The notes under the pieces were generated by a model. The model was not told where the DNA came from. It saw only the letters and a program-made list of their open reading frames with translations, and searched no databases. The translations under genes and the position numbers were made by a program. This document shows positions 31,266 through 38,418 of a stretch of 38,418 nt of DNA, in pieces (position 1 is the stretch's first letter; the number at the start of each line of letters is the position of its first letter). Source of the DNA: an uncultured Hyphomicrobiaceae bacterium (GTDB lineage: Bacteria; Pseudomonadota; Alphaproteobacteria; Rhizobiales; CALHAX01); contig CALHAX010000011.1 in the NCBI GenBank assembly GCA_937931785.1, forward strand, positions 1 through 38,418. Reading direction: 5' to 3'.

Positions 31266-32504
31266 ATGGCTTGGAGCAAAGTATGGCTTGTCGGTGCTGT
31301 AATCCTCGCGTTCGCTTTTAACGCGTTGGCGCCGGTGCAAGCGGCAGGCAGGCTGTCGGAAAAGAATATCATCAAGCGCCTGGTTATCAAGAAGAAGCCA
31401 CGGACGCAGCGGCCCGTTCAGCGCCAACGCAAAGTGCGCCGCAACGTGACACGCGATACAAATCGGGTGCTGAAACGCACGACAACGCGTCGTACATTGA
31501 CAACGCGCCGTCGTACGTTGACCAAGGCACCGAGGGTGGTTCGCCGCAAGACCTTGACGATCCGCAAGACACGGGTGACAAACCGTCGGACGCGCGAAGA
31601 ATTCCGCAGTCTAAAGCGTCGCAAGACGCTGCGTCGTATCCTCACTAAAAAGCGGACCCGGACCCGGACCCGTACGCGAAAAATCCAGAAACGCATCGCG
31701 TTTCCACCGCCAGCAATCGAGATCGCGGATGGCGTCAGCACGACCCCTCGCCCGGATCGCCCGCGTCCCCCACAGAACACAGGTGGTCAGGGTGGTTCGA
31801 AGCAAGGCGGTTCCCAAACGGGCGGAACAAAATGGGTGCGGACGACGCCACGCCCTTCGAAGAGCAGAAAGCGGATTGTACGGAAGAAAAACACACTTCG
31901 CCCAACAACGCGTATCGTACGGCAGGCGACGCGCCGAGTCATACGCCCAGCCCGTCAGATCGTAACGCAGCCTGTTAAAGTCGCAACGACACGTATTGAG
32001 CGGGATCAGATCCAGCAGATCGTGCAGACCGAAGGCCTGCCGCAGATCGATATCGAGATCTACTTCGACTACAATTCGGCGACGATCCGCCCGCAGTCAA
32101 TGCCAGATATCGGAACGCTGGGTCGTGCCCTGCGCAACAAGCAGCTTGCCGGTTCGCAGTTCATGATCATCGGTCACACAGATGCGTCGGGCAGCGACAG
32201 TTACAACCTCACGCTGTCAGAAGCTCGTGCCAATGCGGTACGTGACTTCCTGGTCAACATTTTTGGCCTTGAAGGAGAAAAATTCTTCCCGATGGGTTAT
32301 GGCGAAGAGCAACTCAAACGCCGTGATCGCCCGGACCATGCTGAGAACCGTCGGGTCCAGATCGTCAACATCGGAGGGCAAACGGTTGCAGACACGAACG
32401 ATGGCGAAGTCGAAGTGTCCGAAGTCGAATTGCCGGAAGAAGATATTTACGATGGCGAAGTCTCCGCACTGACCGAAGACGGCGGCGTGCCAGACGATCA
32501 GTAG
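31266..32504 (+). CDS. OmpA-family protein with highly basic N-terminal half
   Basis: The 412-residue protein starts at ATG 31266 with GGGAGG six bases upstream. A signal peptide ends near residue 27 (APVQAA). Residues 35-145 are extremely rich in Arg, Lys and Thr, with repeats such as RTRTRTRTR near 130-138; a Gly/Gln linker (173-187) and a second basic stretch (195-240) follow. Residues 260-370 form the OmpA peptidoglycan-binding domain: IYFDYNSATI, IIGHTDASGSDSYN and the NRRVQIV end, with D and R residues that hold diaminopimelate. The last 40 residues are acidic (EVEVSEVELPEEDIYDGE). OmpA identity is clear; the basic half is unusual. A hairpin follows the stop. Confidence 0.9.
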   Translation: MAWSKVWLVGAVILAFAFNALAPVQAAGRLSEKNIIKRLVIKKKPRTQRPVQRQRKVRRNVTRDTNRVLKRTTTRRTLTTRRRTLTKAPRVVRRKTLTIRKTRVTNRRTREEFRSLKRRKTLRRILTKKRTRTRTRTRKIQKRIAFPPPAIEIADGVSTTPRPDRPRPPQNTGGQGGSKQGGSQTGGTKWVRTTPRPSKSRKRIVRKKNTLRPTTRIVRQATRRVIRPARQIVTQPVKVATTRIERDQIQQIVQTEGLPQIDIEIYFDYNSATIRPQSMPDIGTLGRALRNKQLAGSQFMIIGHTDASGSDSYNLTLSEARANAVRDFLVNIFGLEGEKFFPMGYGEEQLKRRDRPDHAENRRVQIVNIGGQTVADTNDGEVEVSEVELPEEDIYDGEVSALTEDGGVPDDQ

Positions 32505-32514
32505 AACCAACAGG

Positions 32515-32551
32515 ACAGGCCCGGTCAGTACATGCGACTAATCGGGCCTGT
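32515..32551. terminator. Hairpin between convergent genes
   Basis: ACAGGCCCG (32515-32523) and CGGGCCTGT (32543-32551) pair perfectly around a 19-base loop, followed on the plus strand by TATTGATTTCTT. It sits ten bases past the OmpA stop and before the end of the hydroxyacid dehydrogenase gene. Confidence 0.65.
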
Positions 32552-32609
32552 TATTGATTTCTTGTGTGCCTCAGAATGCAGTCGATGTTCGTGAATGAAC
32601 GAGCCCTCT

Positions 32610-33581
32610 TCAAGCCACCCGGTCAACAGGCTCCTTGCCAGCAAAGAACGCATCGAGATTGTCCAGTGCACGAAAGCCCATGGCATCACGGGTTTCGAAT
32701 GTGGCGCTGCCGATGTGGGGCAACATGAAAACATTGGTGAGCGCACTGATCGCCGGGTTGCCACCAGGTTCGGTGACGAAACAATCCAGGCCTGCCGCGG
32801 CCAGTTTGCCGGATTTGAGCGCGGCGATCAGATCGTCTTCAACGACAAGTGCACCACGTGCAGTGTTCACAAGAACTGCACCGTCCGGTAACTGATTGAG
32901 CAGTGTCGCATTGACCATCCCCTTGCTTTCAGGTGTTGCGGGACAATGCAGGGAGATAAAATCGCAATGTGGGAGCAGGCTCTCGATCGTGTCGTGGTAC
33001 GTCGCACCCTGTTCTTTCTCCGCAGAAAGCCGGGACCGATTGTGGTAATGCACCTCCATATCGAACCCGCGACAACGCTGAGCCATCACCTGCCCGACCC
33101 GTCCCATGCCGATGATCCCGACACGCTTTCCCGTGACCTGCGTGCCAACCATGAAGGACGGGCTCCATGTCGTCCATTCACCGTTTCGCACCATTGCGTC
33201 GCCTTCGGCAGCGCGTCGGGCCGCGCCCAGCAGAAGTAGGAAAGCGATTTCAGCCGTTGCATCGGACAACACGTCCGGTGTGTTCGTCACAACCACGCCA
33301 TGCGATTTCAGGGCGGTTAGGTCGCAGTGATCTGTGCCCACGGAATGGTTGGCAATAATCTTCGTGCGTGGGTCAAGGCGAGCGACAACATCAGCGGAAA
33401 AGATCTCCGAGTGACACGGCAGGATCGCATCCACCTTGGCGCTCATCTCGACGATTTCATCAGCGGAGAACAGTCGATCATCCGGATTGTCGATAACCGT
33501 ATAGTCGTGTTTGGCCCGCGCTTCCGTGTTGGCAGACAGCTTGCGCGTCAACCAGAGGGTTGGCGTGTTCATTTCAGACAT
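32610..33581 (-). CDS. D-2-hydroxyacid dehydrogenase (glyoxylate/hydroxypyruvate reductase-like)
   Basis: The 323-residue protein has the NAD(P) Rossmann motif IGMGRVG (157-163) within GKRVGIIGMGRVGQ and the catalytic residues of the family: R242 in NTARGALVVED, E271 in FVTEPG and H289 in LPHIGSAT. Such enzymes reduce glyoxylate, hydroxypyruvate or 2-keto acids to D-hydroxy acids, or the reverse. The residues after GMGRVGQ include HNRSR near 180, where an Arg/Ser patch favours NADPH, as in glyoxylate reductases. It is the last gene of the minus-strand run starting at dctP, 35 bp after the small membrane protein gene, so it may act on the carboxylate brought in by the TRAP transporter. Confidence 0.92.
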   Translation of the reverse strand: MSEMNTPTLWLTRKLSANTEARAKHDYTVIDNPDDRLFSADEIVEMSAKVDAILPCHSEIFSADVVARLDPRTKIIANHSVGTDHCDLTALKSHGVVVTNTPDVLSDATAEIAFLLLLGAARRAAEGDAMVRNGEWTTWSPSFMVGTQVTGKRVGIIGMGRVGQVMAQRCRGFDMEVHYHNRSRLSAEKEQGATYHDTIESLLPHCDFISLHCPATPESKGMVNATLLNQLPDGAVLVNTARGALVVEDDLIAALKSGKLAAAGLDCFVTEPGGNPAISALTNVFMLPHIGSATFETRDAMGFRALDNLDAFFAGKEPVDRVA

Positions 33582-33616
33582 TGGGGCCCCCGGTTCAAAA
33601 AATTCGAGAACAGCGA

Positions 33617-34000
33617 CTAAGGGTTTTTATTGCGACGCAGGCATGCATCCCAGAAATCATACACGGCCATGAGCAGAACAATGATCGCGATAACCCAGAA
33701 CGGCAATCCGCCCCAGAACCCGGCAAACCCGGTCGAGATACTGTAAGCCAGGCCGATGATGAACGTGAGGAGAATGCTGGTTCCGGCAAGGCTGCTGACG
33801 AACTTGACGCCGCGGTCACTGAGGATCCCCATTCCGGCCAGCGTTGCGTAGAGAACAACAGCCGACATGATCATCGCAACACTCGTGAACTTGATCATAT
33901 TGGCTTTAGGAAGACCTTGCCAGAACACGAAGTACAGAACTGCGTTGAAGGCCAGAAAGCAAATGACCGCTATCGAAAGTTTTTTCGCACGATTTTCCAT
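33617..34000 (-). CDS. Four-helix small membrane protein, unrecognised
   Basis: The 127-residue protein begins at ATG 34000 with AAGGA eight bases upstream, six bases after the amidase stop. Four hydrophobic segments are visible at about 8-28 (SIAVICFLAFNAVLYFVFW), 36-58, 70-90 and 98-115 (PFWVIAIIVLLMAVYDFW), with a basic C-terminal tail LRRNKNP. Charges predict both ends in the cytoplasm. No family is recognised. Its close spacing with the amidase suggests co-translation. Confidence 0.75.
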   Translation of the reverse strand: MENRAKKLSIAVICFLAFNAVLYFVFWQGLPKANMIKFTSVAMIMSAVVLYATLAGMGILSDRGVKFVSSLAGTSILLTFIIGLAYSISTGFAGFWGGLPFWVIAIIVLLMAVYDFWDACLRRNKNP

Positions 34001-34006
34001 TTCTGG

Positions 34007-35365
34007 TTATCCTTGTTCTTCGTCTGAGGCGTCAGCCTCAAGGTAAGCTTGCATCCAGCGTGCGGTCCGCAACAAACGATCATCTTGCTCTGCCGAACCT
34101 ACCAGTTGAATGCCAATTGGCAAACCGGCCTCACCCGCCAACAAAGGCAAGGTGACACAAGGCAATCCAGCCAGCGTCCAAACGGTGCAGAAAACCGGAT
34201 CTCCGGTTCCGTCTGCCTTCAACGGGGCAACGCCTTGCGACGAGGGTGTCAGAATCGCGTCCACATCGTTGAGCAGGTCTGTGAAATAGCCTTCAGCCGC
34301 GCCAACCATGCCAATCGCTTCCGCATACTGGTCATCAGAATGGCTGCGCGCACGCTCTATGATCGGTTGCAACGTCGTACTCACCTGATCCCAGTGCATC
34401 TCGAAGTCGGATTGAAGATGCCGGCAAATTTCATATTCATGAATGATGTTGTGATATGTAATCAGGTCAGGAAATGACTCCGGCGCTGGGTAGCGTTCAA
34501 CTTGGCCACCAAGCGCGGATATAACTTCCTCGAAAGCGTCCCGGGACGTATCGTCGAGGCGGTCTGCATAGGGGAGATCAAACCAGGCAAAGTTCGGTTC
34601 CACCAGCACATCCGCGCGAGCGCCAGACAGTATGTCGGGTTTCGGGCGCGCATACGTGGTTGGATCTGCGGCATCGTATCCGACAAGCACGTCAGCCAGC
34701 AGACCAACGTCTTCTAGTGATCGTCCGAACACACCAACCTGATCCAGAGTCTTCGAGGTCTCCAGCACACCACCGCGTGAGATCATCCCCCGCGTCGGTT
34801 TCAGGCCATAGATCCCGCAGAATGAAGCAGGGCGGATCGTTGAGCCATTTGTCTGGCTGCCGATTGCAAGTGGAACATGTCCGGCAGCCACAGCAGCAGC
34901 AGAACCACTGGAAGACCCGCCAGGCGAACGTGTTACATCATGTGGGTTCGAGGTATCCGCCGCGTGCATGAAGGCGAACTCCGTGGACACGGTTTTCCCG
35001 AGGATGATTGCGCCCGCTTCCCGCAACTTGCTGATCACCGTAGCATCGGCGTTCGGTTGGCGTCCCGCGTGAATTGGTGTTCCGTAACCGGTCGGCATGT
35101 CGACGGTATCGAAGATATCCTTGATCCCGACAGGCACCCCGTGCAGAGGACCGACCGGTTTGCCGAAGCGGCGCAAGTCGTCCATCGCGTCGGCTTGCGC
35201 GCGGGCCTGGTCCGGGTCGAGATATTCCCAGGCGCCAACAGTGCCATCGGTCGCTTCGATCCGGCCAATGCAGGCATCAACCAGTTCGCGCGAGGTCAGT
35301 GCGCCTGATTTGATCTGATCGGCTGCGTCCACCGCCGTCAGTTCCCATGGTTCCGGGTCGGACAT
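34007..35365 (-). CDS. Amidase-signature family amidohydrolase
   Basis: The 452-residue protein has the Ser-cisSer-Lys triad of the amidase signature family: K82 in VGIKDIFDT, S151 in the SPGGSSSGSAAAVA segment and S175 in QTNGSTIRPASFCGIYGLKP. The spacings (69 and 24 residues) equal those of well studied members. The usual GGSxRxP is NGSTIRP here, a small variation next to the nucleophile. Such enzymes hydrolyse amides to acid and ammonia; GatA-type, AtzF-type and indoleacetamide-type members share the fold, and no gatB or gatC is adjacent, so it is not the glutamyl-tRNA enzyme. It lies 23 bp after the TRAP permease gene dctM, suggesting an amide or its acid is the transported substrate. Confidence 0.92.
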   Translation of the reverse strand: MSDPEPWELTAVDAADQIKSGALTSRELVDACIGRIEATDGTVGAWEYLDPDQARAQADAMDDLRRFGKPVGPLHGVPVGIKDIFDTVDMPTGYGTPIHAGRQPNADATVISKLREAGAIILGKTVSTEFAFMHAADTSNPHDVTRSPGGSSSGSAAAVAAGHVPLAIGSQTNGSTIRPASFCGIYGLKPTRGMISRGGVLETSKTLDQVGVFGRSLEDVGLLADVLVGYDAADPTTYARPKPDILSGARADVLVEPNFAWFDLPYADRLDDTSRDAFEEVISALGGQVERYPAPESFPDLITYHNIIHEYEICRHLQSDFEMHWDQVSTTLQPIIERARSHSDDQYAEAIGMVGAAEGYFTDLLNDVDAILTPSSQGVAPLKADGTGDPVFCTVWTLAGLPCVTLPLLAGEAGLPIGIQLVGSAEQDDRLLRTARWMQAYLEADASDEEQG

Positions 35366-35388
35366 CGAATTGCTTTCTGTAACGTGAG

Positions 35389-36756
35389 TTATTTCACGTA
35401 CGGGCCAAACAGATAGTCCGGCAACCAGAGTGCGATACCCGGGAACTTGTACATCAGGGCCATACAGAAGATGACAATGCCGAGGTATGGCATGATCCCC
35501 TTAAAGATCTGCATGAGCTCGATCTGGTCTCGAAGCACCCCTTTGAGATAGTACGCCGACATCGCCATCGGCGGGGTGAGGAACGACGTTTGTAGGTTGA
35601 GTGCGACGAGCATGGCGAAGAAGTATGGATTGACGCCGAAGTTATCGAGCAGTGGCAAGAAGATCGGCACGAAGATGATCAGGATTTCCGACCACTCCAG
35701 CGGCCAACCGAGGATGAAAATGATCAGCTGCACCATGATCAGGAACTGCCACGGTGCGAGATCCATGCCGATGATCCAGTGTTCGATGACATCGTGCCCG
35801 CCAAGGTAGGAGAACACGGACGCAAAGGTCCACGAGCCAACAAACATCCAGCACACCATGGCCGTGGTTTTTGCCGTTAGGAACACCGACTGCTTGACCT
35901 TGTCCCACGAGAGCGCGCGGTAGATCACAGCAAGCACCAGGCCGCCGAGTGCGCCCATGGCGGCGGCTTCCGCCGGTGTCGCCAGGCCACCGAGGATTGA
36001 ACCAAGCACCAGCGCGATCAGCAACGTGAGCGGAACAAATGACGTCAGCAGTTCCCAATAGATCTGCCCTTTGCTCGGGGCGTTATCCATGACAGGTTTC
36101 GGCGCGATCGACGGATTGAACCACACCCGGATGATCACATACACAATGTACATGCCCGCCAGCAGGAAGCCCGGGAATACGGCAGCCGCATAAAGCCGGA
36201 GCGGAGAGAGTTCCGCAATCGCCGCATAGACAATCAGCATGATCGACGGCGGAATGAGAATCCCGAGCGTGCCACCTGCGCAGATTACGCCGGATGCGAA
36301 TGACTTGTCATAGTTCGCCTGTGCCATGGCCGGAAACGCCAGCAGGCCCATCAAGGTCACGACCGCGCCCACGATTCCGCTGGCTGTCGAGAACACAGCA
36401 CAAGTTACGAGCGCGGCGATCGCCATGGAGCCTGGCAAGTTTCGTGCGGCAAGCTGTAGAGAGAAAAACAACCGATTTACGATGTTCGCGCGCTCGACCA
36501 CATAGCCCATGAATAGAAAGAGCGGGATGGCAACAAGCGTATCGTTCTCCATCACCGAATAGGTGTTCTGGTTGAGGAGGAAGAAAATCCGGTTGTCGAA
36601 GATGTCGGCAAACGCCTCGATCGATCCCGCCTCGTAGTAGGCGTAATATCCAAAACCAACGCCCATCGCGAGCAAGGTAAAGGCAACAGGGAATCCGAGC
36701 AGTACCAGCACGATAAACAGGCACAGCATGAGGATGGCGACTTCGGGATTGGTCAT
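35389..36756 (-). CDS. dctM: TRAP transporter large permease (DctM-type)
   Basis: The 455-residue protein is hydrophobic throughout with about 12 to 13 membrane segments. Features typical of DctM are GFPVAFTLLAMG near 21-32, ASGIVGAVVTLMGLLAFPAM near 125-144, GVICAGGTLGILIPPSIMLIVYA near 157-179 and the C-terminal LQTSFLTPPMAMSAYYLKG. Together with DctQ it uses the sodium gradient to move a carboxylate delivered by the periplasmic DctP. The gene follows dctQ with a 71-bp gap. Gene symbol by family only. Confidence 0.95.
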   Translation of the reverse strand: MTNPEVAILMLCLFIVLVLLGFPVAFTLLAMGVGFGYYAYYEAGSIEAFADIFDNRIFFLLNQNTYSVMENDTLVAIPLFLFMGYVVERANIVNRLFFSLQLAARNLPGSMAIAALVTCAVFSTASGIVGAVVTLMGLLAFPAMAQANYDKSFASGVICAGGTLGILIPPSIMLIVYAAIAELSPLRLYAAAVFPGFLLAGMYIVYVIIRVWFNPSIAPKPVMDNAPSKGQIYWELLTSFVPLTLLIALVLGSILGGLATPAEAAAMGALGGLVLAVIYRALSWDKVKQSVFLTAKTTAMVCWMFVGSWTFASVFSYLGGHDVIEHWIIGMDLAPWQFLIMVQLIIFILGWPLEWSEILIIFVPIFLPLLDNFGVNPYFFAMLVALNLQTSFLTPPMAMSAYYLKGVLRDQIELMQIFKGIMPYLGIVIFCMALMYKFPGIALWLPDYLFGPYVK

Positions 36757-36827
36757 GACAACTTTGGACCTTCGGATACCGGCAACGGGCTTTGTTCAAT
36801 TGAGTTGGAGTGCGAGCGCTGTTGGTT

Positions 36828-37490
36828 TCACCTGTTCGGCTCGTTGTTTGTTGACGCTGGCGGCGATCGCCCGGCATCCAGCAGATCTGACTGCTCGTCG
36901 GCAATGCGACCTTCATAAATGGCAGGCATCTGCAGCGCTTGTTCGATCAATTCGTCTTCCGTTTCCTTCACGTCCTCAAGACGCGTGGGCCACACGCCAG
37001 TGCGCATGGCAATGATGCAGCGAAGACATTCGGCAAAGCCCTGAACAATCAAAAGGCCACCGGCAATCGGAATGAGGGTCTTGAAGAAATAGATCTGAAT
37101 GCGCGCGGGCGAATTCCAGCTCACTTCCTTGAAGCGCCAGGAATCTTGCGCGATTTCCGTTCCGAACCAGGCAAGTGCAAACATGCCGGGGAAGAAAAAC
37201 AGGAGGTAAAGCACGAAATCAAAACGGGCCTGCCAGCGCACGGGCAAAAAACGATACAACACATCGCCGCGCACATGCGCGTCCTGCGCCAGGGCATAGG
37301 CACCGGCCATCATGAACAGGGCGCCGTACATCTGCACCATCATGTCGAAGGCCCAGACGGTTGGGCTGTTCAGCACGTAACGCACAAACACTTCGTAAGC
37401 GACGGAGAAGGTCAGGATCAAAATGCACCAGCCAAAGGCGCGTCCAATCCAGACACTCAGACTTTCAATCGCGTAGATGATCGACGTCAA
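36828..37490 (-). CDS. dctQ: TRAP transporter small permease (DctQ-type)
   Basis: The 220-residue protein has four membrane helices (about 15-36, 46-65, 90-110, 130-150) in the DctQ pattern, with WAFDMMVQMYGALFMMAGAYAL and DAHVRGDVLYRFLP near 40-80 that are typical of the family. The frame starts with TTG 37490 behind a GGGGG ribosome site, as no ATG fits. The C-terminal 50 residues (from RTGVWPTRLEDVKETEDELI) form a charged cytoplasmic tail longer than usual. It lies between dctP and dctM. Confidence 0.92.
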   Translation of the reverse strand: MTSIIYAIESLSVWIGRAFGWCILILTFSVAYEVFVRYVLNSPTVWAFDMMVQMYGALFMMAGAYALAQDAHVRGDVLYRFLPVRWQARFDFVLYLLFFFPGMFALAWFGTEIAQDSWRFKEVSWNSPARIQIYFFKTLIPIAGGLLIVQGFAECLRCIIAMRTGVWPTRLEDVKETEDELIEQALQMPAIYEGRIADEQSDLLDAGRSPPASTNNEPNR

Positions 37491-37604
37491 GGCGTCATCC
37501 CCCCAGATGCAATCTGTCAGATATGTGTCGCGATGGCAGGCAGGTCACCCAACCAGGCAAAAGTTCGAAACCGGCCCGCACTAGCACCGGTCGATCAAAA
37601 AAAT

Positions 37605-37629
37605 GGCCCGGGCAAAGGTTGCCCGGGCC
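37605..37629 (-). terminator. Strong intrinsic terminator after dctP
   Basis: GGCCCGGGCAA (37605-37615) and TTGCCCGGGCC (37619-37629) pair perfectly around AGG; on the minus strand the stem is followed by ATTTTTTT. It begins nine bases after the dctP stop, so much of the transcript should end here and the permease genes be made in lower amount. Confidence 0.9.
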
Positions 37630-37637
37630 GCTCGGAC

Positions 37638-38418
37638 TTATCCGAAGTGGTGGTTGTACGCCAGCTTGTAGTCAGGCTGGTTCAGGTTCAGGTAGTTCAT
37701 GACGTCTTTCGCGTAAGCCTTCTGCGACTCGATGACTTTTGCGAAGAACGGATCTTCTTTCGAAAGACGATCCACGACGATATCCCAGGCTTTGAGCTGT
37801 TCTTTCATCACGGAATCAGGCGTGCGGTAAACATTGACGCCCTGCCCCTTCAGCTTCACCAGATCTTCCGAATAGCGTTTCGTGTTGTGCCAGTAGAAGT
37901 TCGAGTTCTCAGCTTCCGACGCATGCTTCAGGATCGCCTGATGCTCGGCTGGAAGTTTCTCGTAGGTTTTCTTGTTGAACGTGATTTCGAAGAATTCCTG
38001 GCTCTGGTGGAAGCTGGCCAGGTGGTAGTGCTTCGAAACGTCCTGCATGCCGAAGTCGCGGTCAGACGTCGGATTGTTGAATTCCGCAGCGTCGATCAGG
38101 CCGGACTTCATGGCTGGTTGAATTTCGCCACCTGGAAGCTGAACAACCGACATACCCATTTCAAGAAGAACGTCAGCAGCCAGACCAACGGTCCGGTATT
38201 TGAGGCCCTTCATCTGGGAGGCGTCTTTGATTTCTTCCTTGAACCAACCGAGCGGCTGCGCTGGCATGGCAGAGTTGAAGAAGCTGACGACGTTCAGGCC
38301 AAGTGAACCCATCAGCTCATCAAACAGTTCTTGACCGCCACCGTAGTGCAACCAACCGAGAACTTCCTGGCTCGACCAGCCAAAGCAAGGGCCGGTGCCA
38401 AACAGCGAAGCGGATTTC
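37638..38418 (-). CDS. dctP: TRAP transporter substrate-binding protein DctP-type (5' end cut by window)
   Basis: About 259 C-terminal residues are present; the frame is open to the window end and the signal peptide and first part of the protein lie outside. Visible landmarks are FGTGPCFGWSSQEVLGWLHY near the edge, the conserved GLKYRTVGLAADVLLEMGMSV and the following VVQLPGGEIQPAMKSGLIDAAEFNNP, whose Arg (RTVG) binds the substrate carboxylate in DctP proteins. It ends with YNHHFG. The protein collects a carboxylate in the periplasm for DctQM. The substrate is unknown; the sequence is closest in style to the 2-oxo-acid and aromatic-acid binders. It is the first visible gene of the run. Confidence 0.93.
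   Translation of the reverse strand, partial: KSASLFGTGPCFGWSSQEVLGWLHYGGGQELFDELMGSLGLNVVSFFNSAMPAQPLGWFKEEIKDASQMKGLKYRTVGLAADVLLEMGMSVVQLPGGEIQPAMKSGLIDAAEFNNPTSDRDFGMQDVSKHYHLASFHQSQEFFEITFNKKTYEKLPAEHQAILKHASEAENSNFYWHNTKRYSEDLVKLKGQGVNVYRTPDSVMKEQLKAWDIVVDRLSKEDPFFAKVIESQKAYAKDVMNYLNLNQPDYKLAYNHHFG

Noticed and set aside
36939-38306. 455-codon plus-strand frame opposite the dctQ/dctP genes
   Set aside because: Antisense shadow crossing two real genes and their terminator; no domain or signal.

Overview
The window reads as chromosomal DNA of an alphaproteobacterium, most likely of the order Hyphomicrobiales (Rhizobiales) and probably marine or another free-living heterotroph. The main grounds are the block dnaG-rpoD next to a GatB/YqeY gene and carA, an RpoD with a long acidic insert, a DnaG with a degenerate zinc motif, a TRAP transporter and many amino-acid/amine catabolic enzymes. 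This placement is inferred from gene content and protein style, not from a search. I see no rRNA, tRNA, CRISPR array, phage genes, transposase or insertion sequence.

Layout. 1-3.7 kb: a truncated secreted coiled-coil protein with 51-bp repeats, a DUF1989 (urea carboxylase-associated) protein, a secreted His-rich EF-hand protein, a 32-codon gene for a secreted peptide with a predicted mature part of only 8 residues, and a MerR regulator-SDR operon behind a MerR-type promoter with a 19-bp spacer. 3.7-7.8 kb: a compact three-gene catabolic operon (class III aminotransferase, GMC alcohol dehydrogenase, class I/II aminotransferase). 8.0-14.0 kb: accessory genes, namely two membrane proteins (one carrying a helical-repeat region), a PEP mutase-like protein, a free amino-acid type Fe/2-oxoglutarate dioxygenase, a PhoX-type Tat-exported phosphatase and a GNAT acetyltransferase. 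14.1-20.5 kb: housekeeping core, rpoD, dnaG, GatB/YqeY and carA. 20.4-28.4 kb: a ChaN-like protein, a DUF1194 VWA protein, a class V aminotransferase, a TPR/2OG-oxygenase fusion coupled to a DAO-type FAD oxidoreductase, a fatty acid hydroxylase/sterol desaturase and an unrecognised protein. 28.4-32.5 kb: a composite intergenic region (terminator, 14-bp inverted repeat, dispersed repeat), a small DUF2147-like secreted protein, an EamA exporter, a TerB-DnaJ membrane co-chaperone and an OmpA protein with an extremely basic N-terminal half. 32.6-38.4 kb: a minus-strand transport/catabolic run, dctP (cut by the window edge), dctQ, dctM, amidase, a small membrane protein and a D-2-hydroxyacid dehydrogenase.

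How it works together. Two parts look like uptake-and-use modules: TRAP permease plus amidase plus 2-hydroxyacid dehydrogenase, and the aminotransferase/GMC/aminotransferase operon. Both fit the use of organic acids, amides and amino alcohols, but no substrate can be read from sequence. The least explained items are the 8-residue secreted peptide, a 72-bp dispersed repeat found twice at the 3' ends of convergent genes, three back-to-back dyads upstream of dnaG, the TPR-2OG oxygenase/FAD enzyme pair and the basic OmpA protein.
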